DNA of 64,000 nucleotides from Stappia sp. WLB 29 (GCF_023507705.1 NZ_JALBGD010000003.1:124001-188000), one strand, 5' to 3'; shown: positions 39,075 to 50,759, counted from the first letter of the stretch. The notes: generated from the letters alone by a model not told the origin. Numbers and translations are program-made.

Positions 39075-41855
39075 ATGGCCGACGACATGCAGATATCCCA
39101 CAGTACAGCGCAGCTTCGCGAGGGCGAGGACGCCCCCGCGCCGGACAGCACCGGCGCAACGCCGCCCGCACCGGACCTCTCCGCGATGACGCCGATGATG
39201 GCGCAGTATATCGAGATCAAGACGGCCAATCCGGACTGCCTGCTGTTCTACCGCATGGGCGACTTCTACGAGCTGTTCTTCCAGGATGCGGAAGAGGCCT
39301 CGCGGGCGCTGGGCATCACGCTGACCAAGCGCGGCAAGCACCTGGGCGAGGACATCCCCATGTGCGGCGTGCCGGTGCACGCGGCCGACGACTACCTGCA
39401 GAAACTGATCTCGCTCGGCTTCCGCGTCGCGGTGTGCGAGCAGACCGAGGACCCGGCGGAGGCGAAGAAGCGCGGCTCCAAGTCCGTGGTGCGGCGGGAA
39501 GTGGTGCGGCTGGTGACGCCCGGCACGCTGACCGAAGACCGGCTGCTGGAGGCGGCGCGCAACAACTTCCTGCTGACGCTGGCGCGGGCGCGCACCGGAT
39601 CGCTGGAGGACGAGGCAAGCTATGGCCTGGCCTGGGCCGACATTTCCACCGGCGCCTTCCGCGTCGCCACGAGCGACGCACGGCAGCTGGCCGGCGATCT
39701 CGCCCGCATCGACCCGCGCGAGATCATCGTCGCCGATGTGCTGCTCGACGATGCGGAGCTGCGCCGGCAGCTCTCCGAGACCGGGGCGGCACTGTCGCCG
39801 GTGCCGCGCAGCCTGTTCGACGGGGCGACCGCCAGCGACCGGCTGGCGCGCTATTACGGCGTTGCGACGCCGGAGGCCTTCGGCAGCTTCTCGCGGCTGG
39901 AACTGACGGCGGCGGCCGCCGCCATCGCCTATGTGGAGCGCACGCAATACGGCGAGCGCCCGCCGCTCGATCCGCCCTCGCACGAGGCGACCTCGCGGCG
40001 GATGCTGATCGACCCGGCGACGCGGGCCAACCTGGAACTGATGCGCACCCTCTCCGGCGAGCGCGCCGGATCGCTGCTGTCGGTGATCGACTGCACCGTC
40101 TCGGGCCCCGGATCGCGGCTGCTCGCTGCCCGGCTGGCCGGGCCGCTGACCGAGATAGAGGAGATCCGCAAGCGGCAGGACGCGGTGGCGCGGCTGGTCG
40201 GCGACACCTATCTGCGCGAGCGGCTGCGCGAACGGCTCAAGGCCGTGCCCGACATGGCGCGGGCGCTCTCGCGCATCGCCATGCAGCGCGGCGGCCCGCG
40301 CGACCTGCTGGCCATCGCCAGCGGCCTCGGAGCGGCGCGCGACATCGCCGGCCTCTTCGCGGATGCGGGCAGCGAGGGCGAGGAGCTGGGCTCGGCGCTG
40401 GCGCGGATCGCGGCGGCGCCGGCGGAGCTTGCCGGCGAACTGGAGCGGGCGCTGGTGGACGAACCGCCGCTGCTTGCCCGCGACGGGGGCTTCGTCGCCG
40501 AGGGCTATCTTGCCGATCTCGACGAGGTGCGGCGGCTGCGCGACGACAGCCGCAAGGTGATCGCCCAGCTGCAGGGCGCGCTCACCGACGAGCTGGCGAT
40601 CCGGGCGCTGAAGATCAAGCACAACAACGTACTGGGCTGGTTCATCGAGGTGCCGGCGACCCATGCGGAGAAGCTGACCGCCGATCCGGCGCGCTTCATC
40701 CACCGGCAGACGATGGCCGGGGCGATGCGCTTCACCACCACCGAGCTGGCCGACCTGGAAAGCCGCATCGCCAATGCGGCCGGGCGGGCGCTGGCGCTGG
40801 AAAGCGAGGTATTCCGCCGGCTGTGCGAGGCGGTGATCGGGGCGGGCGATGCCATCAAGGGCGCCGCCGACGGGCTGTCGGTGCTGGACGTTGCGGCGGG
40901 GCTTGCGCATCTGGCCGAGGCGGAGAACCAGTGCCGGCCGGTGGTCGACGACAGCCTCGCCTTCGACATTCGCGGCGGCCGGCATCCGGTCGTCGAGCAG
41001 GCGCTGAAACGCGAGGGGGCGGGGAGTTTCGTCGCCAACGACGCGGATCTGGGGCCGAGCGAGGGCGAGGCGGGCGGCCGGATCTGGCTGATCACCGGTC
41101 CCAACATGGCCGGCAAGTCGACCTTCCTGCGGCAGAACGCGCTGATCGCCATCCTGGCGCAGATGGGCGCCTTCGTGCCGGCGGCCTCGGCGCATATCGG
41201 CGTCGTCGACCGGCTGTTCTCGCGCGTCGGCGCGGCGGACGACCTGGCGCGCGGGCGCTCGACCTTCATGGTGGAGATGGTCGAGACGGCGGCGATCCTC
41301 AACCAGGCGGGCGCGCGGGCGCTGGTGATCCTCGACGAGATCGGCCGCGGCACATCGACCTTCGACGGGTTGTCCATCGCCTGGGCGGCGATCGAGCACC
41401 TGCACGAGGTGAACCGCTCGCGGGCGCTGTTCGCCACCCATTATCACGAGCTGACCGCCCTGTCGGGCCGGCTGCCGCGGCTGACCAACGCCACGGTGCG
41501 GGTGCGCGAATGGCAGGGGGACGTGGTGTTCCTGCACGAGATCGTCGCGGGCGCCGCCGACCGGTCCTACGGCATCCAGGTGGCGAAGCTCGCCGGCCTG
41601 CCGCCGGTGGTGATCGAACGGGCGAGGGCGGTGCTGGCGCAGCTGGAAGAGCAGGACCGGCGCGCGCCGGGCGAGCAGCTGATCGACGACCTGCCACTGT
41701 TCGCGGCCGCAGCGCCGAGACCGAGCGCACCGGCCGCGAAAGCCGCGCCGGATCCGGTGCTGGAGGCGCTCGATGCCATCGACCCGGACGACCTGACGCC
41801 GCGCGCGGCGCTGGAGGCGCTCTACAAGCTGAAGCAGGCGCGCAAAAAGACCTGA
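39075..41855 (+). CDS. mutS: DNA mismatch repair protein MutS
   Basis: 926 residues from ATG 39075; the long frame upstream is antisense to maeB and is not coding. Mismatch-reading domain I begins after a 35-residue extension: [12 protein letters not shown] and [18 protein letters not shown] with the Phe-x-Glu mismatch wedge. The ATPase domain has Walker [15 protein letters not shown] (near 674), [16 protein letters not shown] and [16 protein letters not shown]. The C-terminus ([14 protein letters not shown]) keeps the tetramer helix region. It scans DNA for mismatches as a dimer and recruits MutL. Confidence 0.97.
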   Translation: MADDMQISHSTAQLREGEDAPAPDSTGATPPAPDLSAMTPMMAQYIEIKTANPDCLLFYRMGDFYELFFQDAEEASRALGITLTKRGKHLGEDIPMCGVPVHAADDYLQKLISLGFRVAVCEQTEDPAEAKKRGSKSVVRREVVRLVTPGTLTEDRLLEAARNNFLLTLARARTGSLEDEASYGLAWADISTGAFRVATSDARQLAGDLARIDPREIIVADVLLDDAELRRQLSETGAALSPVPRSLFDGATASDRLARYYGVATPEAFGSFSRLELTAAAAAIAYVERTQYGERPPLDPPSHEATSRRMLIDPATRANLELMRTLSGERAGSLLSVIDCTVSGPGSRLLAARLAGPLTEIEEIRKRQDAVARLVGDTYLRERLRERLKAVPDMARALSRIAMQRGGPRDLLAIASGLGAARDIAGLFADAGSEGEELGSALARIAAAPAELAGELERALVDEPPLLARDGGFVAEGYLADLDEVRRLRDDSRKVIAQLQGALTDELAIRALKIKHNNVLGWFIEVPATHAEKLTADPARFIHRQTMAGAMRFTTTELADLESRIANAAGRALALESEVFRRLCEAVIGAGDAIKGAADGLSVLDVAAGLAHLAEAENQCRPVVDDSLAFDIRGGRHPVVEQALKREGAGSFVANDADLGPSEGEAGGRIWLITGPNMAGKSTFLRQNALIAILAQMGAFVPAASAHIGVVDRLFSRVGAADDLARGRSTFMVEMVETAAILNQAGARALVILDEIGRGTSTFDGLSIAWAAIEHLHEVNRSRALFATHYHELTALSGRLPRLTNATVRVREWQGDVVFLHEIVAGAADRSYGIQVAKLAGLPPVVIERARAVLAQLEEQDRRAPGEQLIDDLPLFAAAAPRPSAPAAKAAPDPVLEALDAIDPDDLTPRAALEALYKLKQARKKT

Positions 41856-41862
41856 GCCGCCT

Positions 41863-42777
41863 TTACACGCTCTCCAGCACGGGGCCGGCGAGCCCGGCTT
41901 CCCAGCCGAGGATCGCGCGCTTGCGCGTCAGGCCCCAGTGATAGCCGCAGAGCTTGCCGGTGCTGCCGAGCACCCGGTGGCAGGGCACCACGAAGGAGAT
42001 CGGATTGCGCCCGACCGCCCGGCCGACGGCGCGCGAGGCGGTCGGCTTGCCCAGCCGCTCGGCGATGTCGCCATAGGTGGTGGCGCGGCCGAGCGGGATG
42101 CGCAGCAGGGTCTCCCAGACGCGGATTTCGAAATCCGTGCCGATCAGCACCACCCGTAAGGGCTGCTCGGCCGACCATTGCGAGGGCGCGAAGATGCGCT
42201 GCGCCATCGGCGCGGTGAAGGCCGTGTCCTCGACATAGGCCGCGCGCGGCCAGCGGCCGGTCATGTCCTCCAGCGCGGCGCGCTCCTCGCCCGGATCGGC
42301 GAAGGCGAGGCCGGCAAGCCCGTGCTCCGTCGCCATGACCAGCGCCAGGCCGAAGGGCGAGGGGTGGAAGCCGTAGCGGATCTCGACGCCCTCGCCGCGC
42401 GCCCGGTAGACGCCGGGGGTCATCGCCTCGTGGGTGACGAAGAGATCGTGCAGCCGGGCAGGACCCGACAGGCCGACCTCGTAGCTGGTGTCCAGCACGG
42501 TGGCCGACTGGCGCAGCAGGGCGCGGGCATGGTCGAGGGTGATCGCCTGGACGAACTGTTTCGGCGTGATGCCGGCCCAGCGCGAGAACACCCGCTGCAG
42601 CTGGATCGGGTCGAGGCCGGCTTCCGCGGCGAGCGTCTCCAGCGCCGGCTGGTCGCGCCAGGTCTGCGTGATCACCTTGAGGGTGCGGCGGACGATGTCG
42701 TAATCCTTCACCGCCTCGGGGAGCTGTGCTGCAGGCACCGCCGGCAGGGCCTCTTCCATGTTGTGCATCACCGTCAT
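41863..42777 (-). CDS. AraC-HTH/O6-methylguanine-DNA methyltransferase (Ada-like)
   Basis: 304 residues from ATG 42777 (GGGAG site). An AraC-type helix-turn-helix (LETLAAEAGLDPIQLQRVFSR, ITPKQFVQAITLDHARALL) precedes a methyltransferase domain with the acceptor Cys in FVVPCHRVLG and the Asn/Arg region GRAVGRNPI. The N-terminal Ada zinc domain that senses methylphosphotriesters is missing, so it repairs O6-methylguanine but probably does not regulate like E. coli Ada. The arrangement is common in Alphaproteobacteria. Convergent with mutS, 7 bases between stops. Confidence 0.9.
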   Translation of the reverse strand: MTVMHNMEEALPAVPAAQLPEAVKDYDIVRRTLKVITQTWRDQPALETLAAEAGLDPIQLQRVFSRWAGITPKQFVQAITLDHARALLRQSATVLDTSYEVGLSGPARLHDLFVTHEAMTPGVYRARGEGVEIRYGFHPSPFGLALVMATEHGLAGLAFADPGEERAALEDMTGRWPRAAYVEDTAFTAPMAQRIFAPSQWSAEQPLRVVLIGTDFEIRVWETLLRIPLGRATTYGDIAERLGKPTASRAVGRAVGRNPISFVVPCHRVLGSTGKLCGYHWGLTRKRAILGWEAGLAGPVLESV

Positions 42778-42982
42778 TGCCGGAACTCCCGTCACGCTCG
42801 CTGTCCGTTCGCTGATGAAAGCATCATCACGAAACCGGGAGCCTAGTCGCGGGAGAAGCGCATCGCCACCCGATTTGCGACGGCCGGGTGAGGAGGGCCC
42901 GTCTTGCTTCGGTCAAAAACGCACGCCACTGTGCGGCGTTGAACGGCGCCTTGTGCCGATTGCGAAGAACACGGACCTGCCG

Positions 42983-44803
42983 ATGCACCAGTTTCGCCCC
43001 GTTGCCTGCCTGTCAGCCGCCCCTCTGCCCGCGTCCCGCCGCCTGCCTCGGACGGCGCTAGCCATCGGCCTGGCGGCGCTGATCGCCGCCCTGCTGTCGC
43101 CCCTGCCGGCCCCCGCACAAGGCAGCGGCGAGACGGCGGGAAGCGGATCCGGCCAGCGCGTGCAGCGCCGGCTGGTGATGATCCAGACCGACGACGACAC
43201 CGCGATCCGCGAGGTGGAGATGGACGGCAAGGCGATGCAGGTGCGCCGCCGGGCCGAGGCGCGCGTCTTCGTCGAGGTGGAGGGCGATGCCAAGAACGAC
43301 GGGCAGATCGACTGCCGGCGCTCGCTGCGGCTGGTGCTCGCCGACGGGCGGATCCTGCGCGACGAGGTCGACATCTGCGGCGACTGGAAGGTGACGATGG
43401 CGACAAAGGGCGCCGCGTCCAGCCAGGCCGATGCGGGTGCGCGCGGCGTGCGCCAGGCCGTGCCGTCCGGCGAGGGACCGAGCGCACCGCCGCGGGCCGG
43501 CGGCGTCCGCCGCCCGTCCGTCGACGGGAGCGCGGAGGACGGCTTGCGCGGCAGCCGCGACGAGGCGCAAGCCGCCCGCGAGACCCCCGCGACCGCCGCC
43601 GAGGACGCGCAGACGCGGCAGGGCGAGGCCGCAGCAACCGCGCAGGTAACCCAGAACGGAGACCAGGACGAGGCGCGCGACGCGGAGCCGCTGCAGAGCC
43701 AGGCCGGCGTGCAGCCGGGACTGCCGCTGTTCGAGGGTCGGAACTGGTATGTGGAGGACCTGGGCGGCGACCGGCTGCAGCTGGTCTACGGCCTGCGCCA
43801 GACCGACGACCGGGCGCTGAGGGCCAGCTGCCAGCGCGGCTCCAACCGGATCGAGATGCAGCTCGCCGCGACCGCCGACCCGCTCGCCGAGAACCAGCAG
43901 ATCGCCGTGCAGCTGTCGGCCCGAGACGTATCGCGCAGCTACACGGCGCGCGGGTCCAGCGCCAACAACGAGGCCGGCCAGTCCGAGCCAGTGGTGACGC
44001 TGACGGCCGACGACCCGATCTGGACCGGCATGATCCGCGGCGAGACGCTGGATGTCGGCATTGCCGGCAACTGGCGCTACCAGGTGTCGCTGTCGGGCAG
44101 CGCCCGGCCGGTGCGCAGCTTCCAGCAGGCCTGCGCCACCCCGGCCCCGGTGGTGGCGGCGCCCGCGCCGCAGATGACGCGCGGCCTGCCGGTGGCGGGC
44201 GGCAGCGGCAGCATCAGCTGCTACGAGGAGGGCGACATCGCCTCGGTGCCGAGCGACCAGCCGGCCCGGATGATCTTCGTCAACGACCGCAACCGGCCGG
44301 TGATCGTGCACTGGCTCGACTTCGACGGGCTGCGCCAGACCCAGGCCGAAGTGCCGCCGGGCGGGCGGATGATCCAGGACACGCTGGCCGGGCACCCCTG
44401 GCTGGTCTCGAACCTGCGCGGACGGTGCCTCGGCATCTACCTGGCCGGCGGGGGCACGCGCACGGTCACGATCCTGCCGGGCATGGCGGAGGCGGAACCG
44501 GCCCCGGTCTACCGGCCGGCGCCGCCACCGCAGTTCCTGCCCCCGGAACCGCTGCCTTCCGGCGACGTGCTGCCGCTCTCCTACGATTGCGACAGCGGCG
44601 CCTATCTCGACGTGACCATCGACAATGCCCGCCGCACCGCGACGGTGCGCGAGCGCGGCCTGTCGCCGGTGACGCTGCCCGACCGGTCGGGCGGCGGCGG
44701 CGAGCTGAACTATGTCGGGCGGGGCTATGCGCTGACCGGCAGCGGCAACACCGTCACCTGGCAGCGGCCGGGCATGCCGCCGCAGTTCTGCCGGATCTTC
44801 TGA
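42983..44803 (+). CDS. Periplasmic protein with VHL-beta-like and MliC-like segments
   Basis: 606 residues with a signal peptide (TALAIGLAALIAALLSPLPAPAQ). Residues about 55-140 are a charged beta domain (LVMIQTDDDTAIREVEMDG). A Glu/Ala/Gln-rich disordered linker runs about 145-245. Residues 250-385 form another unknown beta domain. Residues about 424-490 read RMIFVNDRNRPVIVHWLDFD...PPGGRMIQDTLAGHPWLVS, strikingly like the von Hippel-Lindau beta domain. The end (about 530-606: YDCDSGAYLDVTIDN, VGRGYALTGSG) resembles the lysozyme inhibitor MliC fold. Function unknown; envelope protection is a guess. Gene stands alone. Confidence 0.65.
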   Translation: MHQFRPVACLSAAPLPASRRLPRTALAIGLAALIAALLSPLPAPAQGSGETAGSGSGQRVQRRLVMIQTDDDTAIREVEMDGKAMQVRRRAEARVFVEVEGDAKNDGQIDCRRSLRLVLADGRILRDEVDICGDWKVTMATKGAASSQADAGARGVRQAVPSGEGPSAPPRAGGVRRPSVDGSAEDGLRGSRDEAQAARETPATAAEDAQTRQGEAAATAQVTQNGDQDEARDAEPLQSQAGVQPGLPLFEGRNWYVEDLGGDRLQLVYGLRQTDDRALRASCQRGSNRIEMQLAATADPLAENQQIAVQLSARDVSRSYTARGSSANNEAGQSEPVVTLTADDPIWTGMIRGETLDVGIAGNWRYQVSLSGSARPVRSFQQACATPAPVVAAPAPQMTRGLPVAGGSGSISCYEEGDIASVPSDQPARMIFVNDRNRPVIVHWLDFDGLRQTQAEVPPGGRMIQDTLAGHPWLVSNLRGRCLGIYLAGGGTRTVTILPGMAEAEPAPVYRPAPPPQFLPPEPLPSGDVLPLSYDCDSGAYLDVTIDNARRTATVRERGLSPVTLPDRSGGGGELNYVGRGYALTGSGNTVTWQRPGMPPQFCRIF

Positions 44804-44842
44804 TCCGGCAGCCGTTGCCGTCGTGTCGAGCGACAAGGGGGC

Positions 44843-45412
44843 TCAGGCCGTCGCCGGCAGGTCCGGCTGCGGCCCGCCGGCCTTGGCCAGTGCGACCGCG
44901 CGTCGCAGGGCGCCGGCAAAGCTGGTGCGGTCTTCCGGATTGAGGAAGCCACCGATATCGACCGACATGCCGCGGGCGGTCAGCGTGATGCGCACGACGC
45001 CCTCGTCCTCCTCCTCGCGCACATCGAGGCGCGCCCAGAACGGATTGCAGGAGTAGAGCTGCTCGCGCCCGGAGGCCAGCACCTTGCGGATGCGGATTTC
45101 CGTACGCGAGACCTGCACCTCCTCGAACGCCCGCGCCGCCCGGTAATTCCAGCGGAAGGCGAAGAAAATCAGCAGGATATCGAGGCCGAGAAAGCCGAAG
45201 ACCGGCCAGGCGCCGAGCGACAGGAACAACAGGCCGGCGGTCAGGCAGATGGCGCAGACCACGAGCATGAGGATGCGGAAGCCCGCCGGCCCGAGCGAGC
45301 GGTAGGGCGTCAGCAGCGCCGCAAAGAAAGGCGCATCCGGATCGGCCTGGGCCGGATCGGAAGCAAGGTCTTGCGGATCGGGCCGCTCGGTTTTCGGATT
45401 GCCGCTCGTCAT
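44843..45412 (-). CDS. DUF2244 membrane protein
   Basis: 189 residues. Two closely spaced membrane helices (FRILMLVVCAICLTAGLLFLSL and VFGFLGLDILLIFFAF) are followed by the DUF2244 soluble part with WNYRAARAFEEVQVSRTEIRI and LTARGMSVDIGGFLNPEDR. Function unknown. It is divergent from nth by 22 bases, a pairing seen in many Alphaproteobacteria. Confidence 0.8.
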   Translation of the reverse strand: MTSGNPKTERPDPQDLASDPAQADPDAPFFAALLTPYRSLGPAGFRILMLVVCAICLTAGLLFLSLGAWPVFGFLGLDILLIFFAFRWNYRAARAFEEVQVSRTEIRIRKVLASGREQLYSCNPFWARLDVREEEDEGVVRITLTARGMSVDIGGFLNPEDRTSFAGALRRAVALAKAGGPQPDLPATA

Positions 45413-45434
45413 GAGCGGTGATTATAGAGGAGGA

Positions 45435-46232
45435 ATGACCGCGAACCAGCCCGATCCCCGCAAGTCGCGCAAGCCTGCTGCGAAGCCCGCCGCGCAGGAG
45501 GGCGCAAAACCTGCCAAGCCCGCCAAGGCGACGAAATCCGCCGCCGGGCCGAAGGCGGCCAAGCCCCGCCGCACGGCGCGCCCGCGCTACAGCAAGGACG
45601 AGCTCTACGCGATCTTCGCGCGCTTCCACGCCGCCAATCCGGAGCCGACCGGCGAGCTGCACTACGTCAATCCCTACACGCTGCTGGTTGCCGTGGCGCT
45701 GTCGGCGCAGGCGACCGATGTCGGCGTCAACAAGGCGACGCGGCCGCTGTTCGAGACCATCGACACGCCGCAGAAGATGGTGGAGCTGGGCGAGGACCGG
45801 CTGCGCGAGGCGATCAAGACCATCGGGCTCTTCCGCAACAAGGCGAAGAACGTCATCGCCCTGTCGCAGCTCCTGATCGACCGCTTCGGCGGCGAAGTGC
45901 CGCAGGACCGGGAGGCGCTGGAAACGCTGCCCGGCGTCGGGCGCAAGACCGCCAACGTGGTGCTGAACATCGCCTTCGGCCAGCCGACCATCGCGGTCGA
46001 CACGCATCTCTTCCGCCTCGGCAACCGCATCGGCGTGGCGCCGGGCAAGACGCCGCTGGAAGTGGAGACGGCGCTGGAAAAGGCGGTGCCGCGGGAATTC
46101 CTGCTGCACGCCCATCACTGGCTGATCCTGCATGGCCGCTACATCTGCAAGGCCCGCAAGCCGGACTGCGAGAAGTGCCTGATTGCCGACCTGTGCAAGA
46201 GCCCGGAAAACACGCGCCGCCAGGCTGCCTGA
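45435..46232 (+). CDS. nth: Endonuclease III
   Basis: 265 residues from ATG 45435 (GAGGAGG site). Bifunctional glycosylase/AP lyase removing oxidised pyrimidines. A Lys/Ala/Pro-rich N-terminal tail (about 50 residues) precedes the core. The helix-hairpin-helix ETLPGVGRKTANVVLN holds the catalytic Lys, AVDTHLFRLGNR the catalytic Asp, and CKARKPDCEKCLIADLC the four Cys of the 4Fe-4S cluster. The basic tail is longer than in E. coli and may aid DNA contact. Confidence 0.95.
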   Translation: MTANQPDPRKSRKPAAKPAAQEGAKPAKPAKATKSAAGPKAAKPRRTARPRYSKDELYAIFARFHAANPEPTGELHYVNPYTLLVAVALSAQATDVGVNKATRPLFETIDTPQKMVELGEDRLREAIKTIGLFRNKAKNVIALSQLLIDRFGGEVPQDREALETLPGVGRKTANVVLNIAFGQPTIAVDTHLFRLGNRIGVAPGKTPLEVETALEKAVPREFLLHAHHWLILHGRYICKARKPDCEKCLIADLCKSPENTRRQAA

Positions 46233-46321
46233 TCTGCACAATGAAAAGCGCGGGCGCAATGCCCGCGTTGCAGAAGTCTTGAAACTGTCGGGAAATCGGG
46301 CAGCAGGCCGGCCCGCGCGGT

Positions 46322-46741
46322 TCAGTCCTTGCGGCGCAGGCGGATCACCACGTCGACACGGACGATCTCCATGCCCTCGGGAGCCTCGGGAAGCCGGGCC
46401 ATCGACACGCCGGAGCCGGGAATGTCGACCACCTTGTTGTCGCCTTCGATGAAGAAATGGTGGTGGTCGTCGGTGTTGGTGTCGAAATAGGTCTTGGTGC
46501 CCTCGACGGCGACCTCGCGCAGGAGGCCGGCCTCGGTGAACTGGTGCAGCGTGTTGTAGACGGTGGCCAGCGATACCGGCACGTTGGCGGCTTCCGCCTC
46601 TTCGTGCAGGAGTTCGGCGGAGATGTGCCGGTTGCCCCTGGAATACAGGAGCTCGGCCAGCGCCACGCGCTGGCGGGTCGGCCTCAGACCGGCCGAACGC
46701 AGCATTTCCTGTACCTCACGATGCCGGTGCAGTTCGCCCAC
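46322..46741 (-). CDS. irr: Iron response regulator Irr (Fur family)
   Basis: 139 residues from GTG 46741; ATG 46705 is possible but would cut the first helix. The winged helix reads [36 protein letters not shown] and [19 protein letters not shown]. The haem-sensing HHH motif of alphaproteobacterial Irr is present in [11 protein letters not shown], distinguishing it from Fur. Irr controls haem and iron genes when iron is low and is degraded when haem is present. Divergent from fabA, a conserved Rhizobiales arrangement. Confidence 0.9.
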   Translation of the reverse strand: MGELHRHREVQEMLRSAGLRPTRQRVALAELLYSRGNRHISAELLHEEAEAANVPVSLATVYNTLHQFTEAGLLREVAVEGTKTYFDTNTDDHHHFFIEGDNKVVDIPGSGVSMARLPEAPEGMEIVRVDVVIRLRRKD

Positions 46742-47175
46742 GTCTTCCCGCTCGCTTTCCGTTCTCGTTGCAGTCCGGCCCGCCGGGGACTGCCGTTGCG
46801 GCCGCCTTCGCGACCCTCGCCGGGACCCTTCCGCAGCGTGCATGTGGGGACTGTCCCCGCCGGCACGCAAGAGCCATGGCAGTTTTCTGCCACGGATCGC
46901 GCCCGATTTGCAAGCTTCGCCCTGTCCGCTGCCGCCAAGGTGTCGGGAAAAAGGGTCAAAACGACGGCCCCAACGCGCGCTCCGGCCGGAAAATGTGGCA
47001 AGTCGACCCAAAGGAGTGCGAAAAAGCTCATTCCGGGGGCCACTTCACGGGTTTCCGGAGCGCAAGGTGCTATGTTAGTAAGCGCGGCAGAACCAGATCC
47101 CGGTCCGGCAGGACGGTCATGACGGCCGCCTTGCGCATACGGGACAACCGATCAACCTGCGGGAATGGGAAGAAC
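46742..47175. other. irr-fabA divergent intergenic region
   Basis: 434 bases without a believable gene: the frame upstream of fabA has no recognisable protein, and that upstream of irr is arginine-rich filler. Hairpin-forming stretches occur, including CAGTCC/GGACTG at 46771-46792 and TGGCAG-TTTT-CTGCCA near 46885-46900. It must hold both promoters. I see no clear iron-control element of the Irr type. Confidence 0.45.
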
Positions 47176-47679
47176 GTGCGGCAATCGAGCTACTCCTACG
47201 ATGAATTGCTTGCCTGCGGACGCGGCGAGCTGTTTGGCCCCGGAAATGCGCAGCTGCCGCTTCCGCCCATGCTGATGTTCAACCGCATCACCTCGATCTC
47301 CGAGGATGGCGGCGAATACGGCCAGGGTCAGGTCCGCGCCGAGCTCGACATCCGCGACGACCTCTGGTTCTTCCCCTGCCATTTCCAGGGCGACCCGGTC
47401 ATGCCGGGTTGCCTCGGCCTCGATGCGCTGTGGCAGATGACCGGCTTCTTCCTCGGCTGGCTCGGCGAGCCGGGCCGCGGGCGGGCGATCTCCACCGGCG
47501 AGATCAAGTTCTCCAAGATGGTCACCCCGGAAACCAAGCTCGTCGAATACGGCGTCGAGCTGAAGCGCGTGCGGCGCGGCCGCCTCGTGCTCGGCATCGC
47601 CGACGGCTGGCTGAAAGCGGACGGCGAGACGATCTACCAGGCCAAGGACCTGAAGGTCGGCCTGTTCAAGACCGAGTAG
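47176..47679 (+). CDS. fabA: 3-hydroxydecanoyl-ACP dehydratase/isomerase
   Basis: 167 residues from GTG 47176. Introduces the cis double bond for unsaturated fatty acids by dehydrating 3-hydroxydecanoyl-ACP and isomerising trans-2 to cis-3-decenoyl-ACP. The family start [20 protein letters not shown] and active-site His in [13 protein letters not shown] plus Asp in [13 protein letters not shown] are visible. It begins a fabA-fabB-fabI row. Confidence 0.95.
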   Translation: MRQSSYSYDELLACGRGELFGPGNAQLPLPPMLMFNRITSISEDGGEYGQGQVRAELDIRDDLWFFPCHFQGDPVMPGCLGLDALWQMTGFFLGWLGEPGRGRAISTGEIKFSKMVTPETKLVEYGVELKRVRRGRLVLGIADGWLKADGETIYQAKDLKVGLFKTE

Positions 47680-47894
47680 AACCCGACGCGGGCGATTGAT
47701 CACCGGTGCGGCAGCGCCTATCTGGTGAGGGCATGCCCGGCCGCACAGGCGGCCAGGCGCCCCCGGACGGCACGACCGCGCAGCCATATCAGGCAGTTAT
47801 GCCGCACGGGCGATATTGCGGCGTGGCTCGACGTTTCGATTGATACCGGACCGGCCCCTTGCGCCGGCTCCGAAAGACAGCATGGGAGACCGCG

Positions 47895-49112
<1,218 letters not shown>

Positions 49113-49197
49113 TCTTCACACAAACCACATCCGGCCGGCGACGGCCGGACCGGGCGGAGCGGGCAAGGCCCCGCCCGCTTCTCTGAAGGAGTTGGGA

Positions 49198-50034
49198 ATG
49201 AGCGGGCTTATGAAGGGCAAACGCGGTCTGGTCATGGGCGTCGCAAACGATCACTCCATCGCGTGGGGGATCGCCAAGGCGCTTGCGGCACAAGGGGCGG
49301 AGCTCGCCTTCACCTATCAGGGCGAGGCCTTCGGCCGCCGCGTGCGGCCGCTGGCCGACAGCGTGGGGGCAAATCTGCTGATCCCCTGCGACGTCGAGGA
49401 CATCGCCACGGTCGACAAGGTGTTCGAGACGCTGAAGGCCGAGTGGGGCAGCATCGACTTCCTCGTGCATGCCATCGCCTTTTCCGACAAGTCGGAACTG
49501 CGCGGCCGCTATGCCGACACGACGCGGGAGAACTTCACCCGCACGATGCTGATCTCGTGCTTCTCCTTCACCGAGATCGCCAAGCGGGCGGCCGAGCTGA
49601 TGCCGAACGGCGGCTCGATCGTGACGCTGACCTATGGCGGCTCGACCAAGGTGATGCCGAACTACAACGTGATGGGCGTGGCCAAGGCGGCGCTGGAATC
49701 CTCCGTGCGCTACCTCGCCATGGATTACGGCCTGCAGAACGTCCGGGTGAACGCGATCTCCGCCGGCCCGGTGCGCACGCTGGCCGGCTCCGGCGTCTCC
49801 GACGCGCGGGTGATGTTCAACTATCAGAAGCAGCACTCGCCGCTCGGTCGCACCGTGACCATCGACGAGGTCGGCGGCTCGGCGCTCTACCTGCTGTCGG
49901 ACCTGTCGTCCGGCGTCACCGGCGAGGTGCATTTCGTCGACAGCGGCTACAACACCGTGTCGATGCCGCGGCTCGACGCGCTGAAGATGCAGGAAGCCGA
50001 AGCCCAGGTCGCACGCCAGGCCGAGGAAGCCTGA
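49198..50034 (+). CDS. fabI: Enoyl-ACP reductase FabI
   Basis: 278 residues from ATG 49198 (GAAGGAG site). NADH-dependent reduction of enoyl-ACP, the last step of each elongation cycle. The short-chain dehydrogenase fold is modified as in FabI: VMGVANDHSIAWGIAKALA, then the active-site Tyr and Lys in PNYNVMGVAKAALESS. Third gene of the fab row; a hairpin terminator follows. Confidence 0.95.
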   Translation: MSGLMKGKRGLVMGVANDHSIAWGIAKALAAQGAELAFTYQGEAFGRRVRPLADSVGANLLIPCDVEDIATVDKVFETLKAEWGSIDFLVHAIAFSDKSELRGRYADTTRENFTRTMLISCFSFTEIAKRAAELMPNGGSIVTLTYGGSTKVMPNYNVMGVAKAALESSVRYLAMDYGLQNVRVNAISAGPVRTLAGSGVSDARVMFNYQKQHSPLGRTVTIDEVGGSALYLLSDLSSGVTGEVHFVDSGYNTVSMPRLDALKMQEAEAQVARQAEEA

Positions 50035-50063
50035 GACCAGCCGTTGGCGAGCAAGGATGCAAG

Positions 50064-50098
50064 ACGGCGGCCGCACACAGGTGCAGCCGCCGTTTTTA
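50064..50098 (+). terminator. Rho-independent terminator after fabI
   Basis: ACGGCGGC/GCCGCCGT stem with a 14-base loop, then TTTTATT. It lies 30 bases after the fabI stop and between convergent genes. Confidence 0.85.
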
Positions 50099-50129
50099 TT
50101 TGTATTTCAGAACCTTGAAACGCCTCAGA

Positions 50130-50759
50130 TCACTCGACCGTTTCGTCCGGATAGACGCCGAAAAGGCGCGTCTGGTCGATCCAGCCGGCGAATTTCTCGC
50201 CGCTGATCCGGCACCAGCCCTCGCGGCAGCTGCCGACATTGGCCAGCACGTTGGGGCCAAGCTCAGCGACGAGGCGGGCGTCGGAGCGCGGCTCGGCGCG
50301 CAGAGGCGTGGTTCCGGACTGCTCCCAGGGGGTCACCAGCGCCGTGCGGCGGCCGCTGAGCAGCGAATGGAAGACCCAGCCCTCCTCGCCCTGCCAGTCG
50401 CGGATGCGGCGCCAGTTCTCGAATTCCTGGACGATCTCCACCGGCAGGCCGGCGCGGACATAGGTCCAGCCGATGCGGTGCTCGAGCGTCGGACCGATGC
50501 GCACGTTGACGCGCTCGGACTTGAGGCTGACGAAGCGCGGAACGGGAAAGCCGCTCGGGCCCCGCGTGGTGCTTTGGGCAAGGGCGATGCCGGGCCCGGC
50601 GAAGATCTGCAGCAGCAGGAGCAGGCAGAGGGCGCCGGCGGCGAGCGCGCGGTCAAGGGGACGACGGATGCGGGTCGGCGCGGGGCGCGCACGCGACCGG
50701 CCGGCGTCGCCTGCCGGCTGCCTGTCGTGATCGCTGCACCTCCTTGCCAGTCCACGCAT
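50130..50759 (-). CDS. Exported bacterial SH3-domain protein
   Basis: 209 residues. A basic N-terminus and hydrophobic helix (ALAAGALCLLLLLQIFAGPGIALAQ, about 38-62) direct export. Two SH3b-like units follow: SERVNVRIGPTLEHRIGWTY with WRRIRDWQGEEGWVFHSLLS, and LRAEPRSDARLVAELGPN with GWCRISGEKFAGWIDQTRLFG. Such domains bind peptidoglycan or envelope proteins. It is divergent from the 2-hydroxyacid dehydrogenase gene, a pairing I recall from other Rhizobiales. Confidence 0.8.
   Translation of the reverse strand: MRGLARRCSDHDRQPAGDAGRSRARPAPTRIRRPLDRALAAGALCLLLLLQIFAGPGIALAQSTTRGPSGFPVPRFVSLKSERVNVRIGPTLEHRIGWTYVRAGLPVEIVQEFENWRRIRDWQGEEGWVFHSLLSGRRTALVTPWEQSGTTPLRAEPRSDARLVAELGPNVLANVGSCREGWCRISGEKFAGWIDQTRLFGVYPDETVE

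Noticed and set aside
38973-41537. 854-codon minus-strand frame across mutS
   Set aside because: Antisense to mutS with no recognisable protein.
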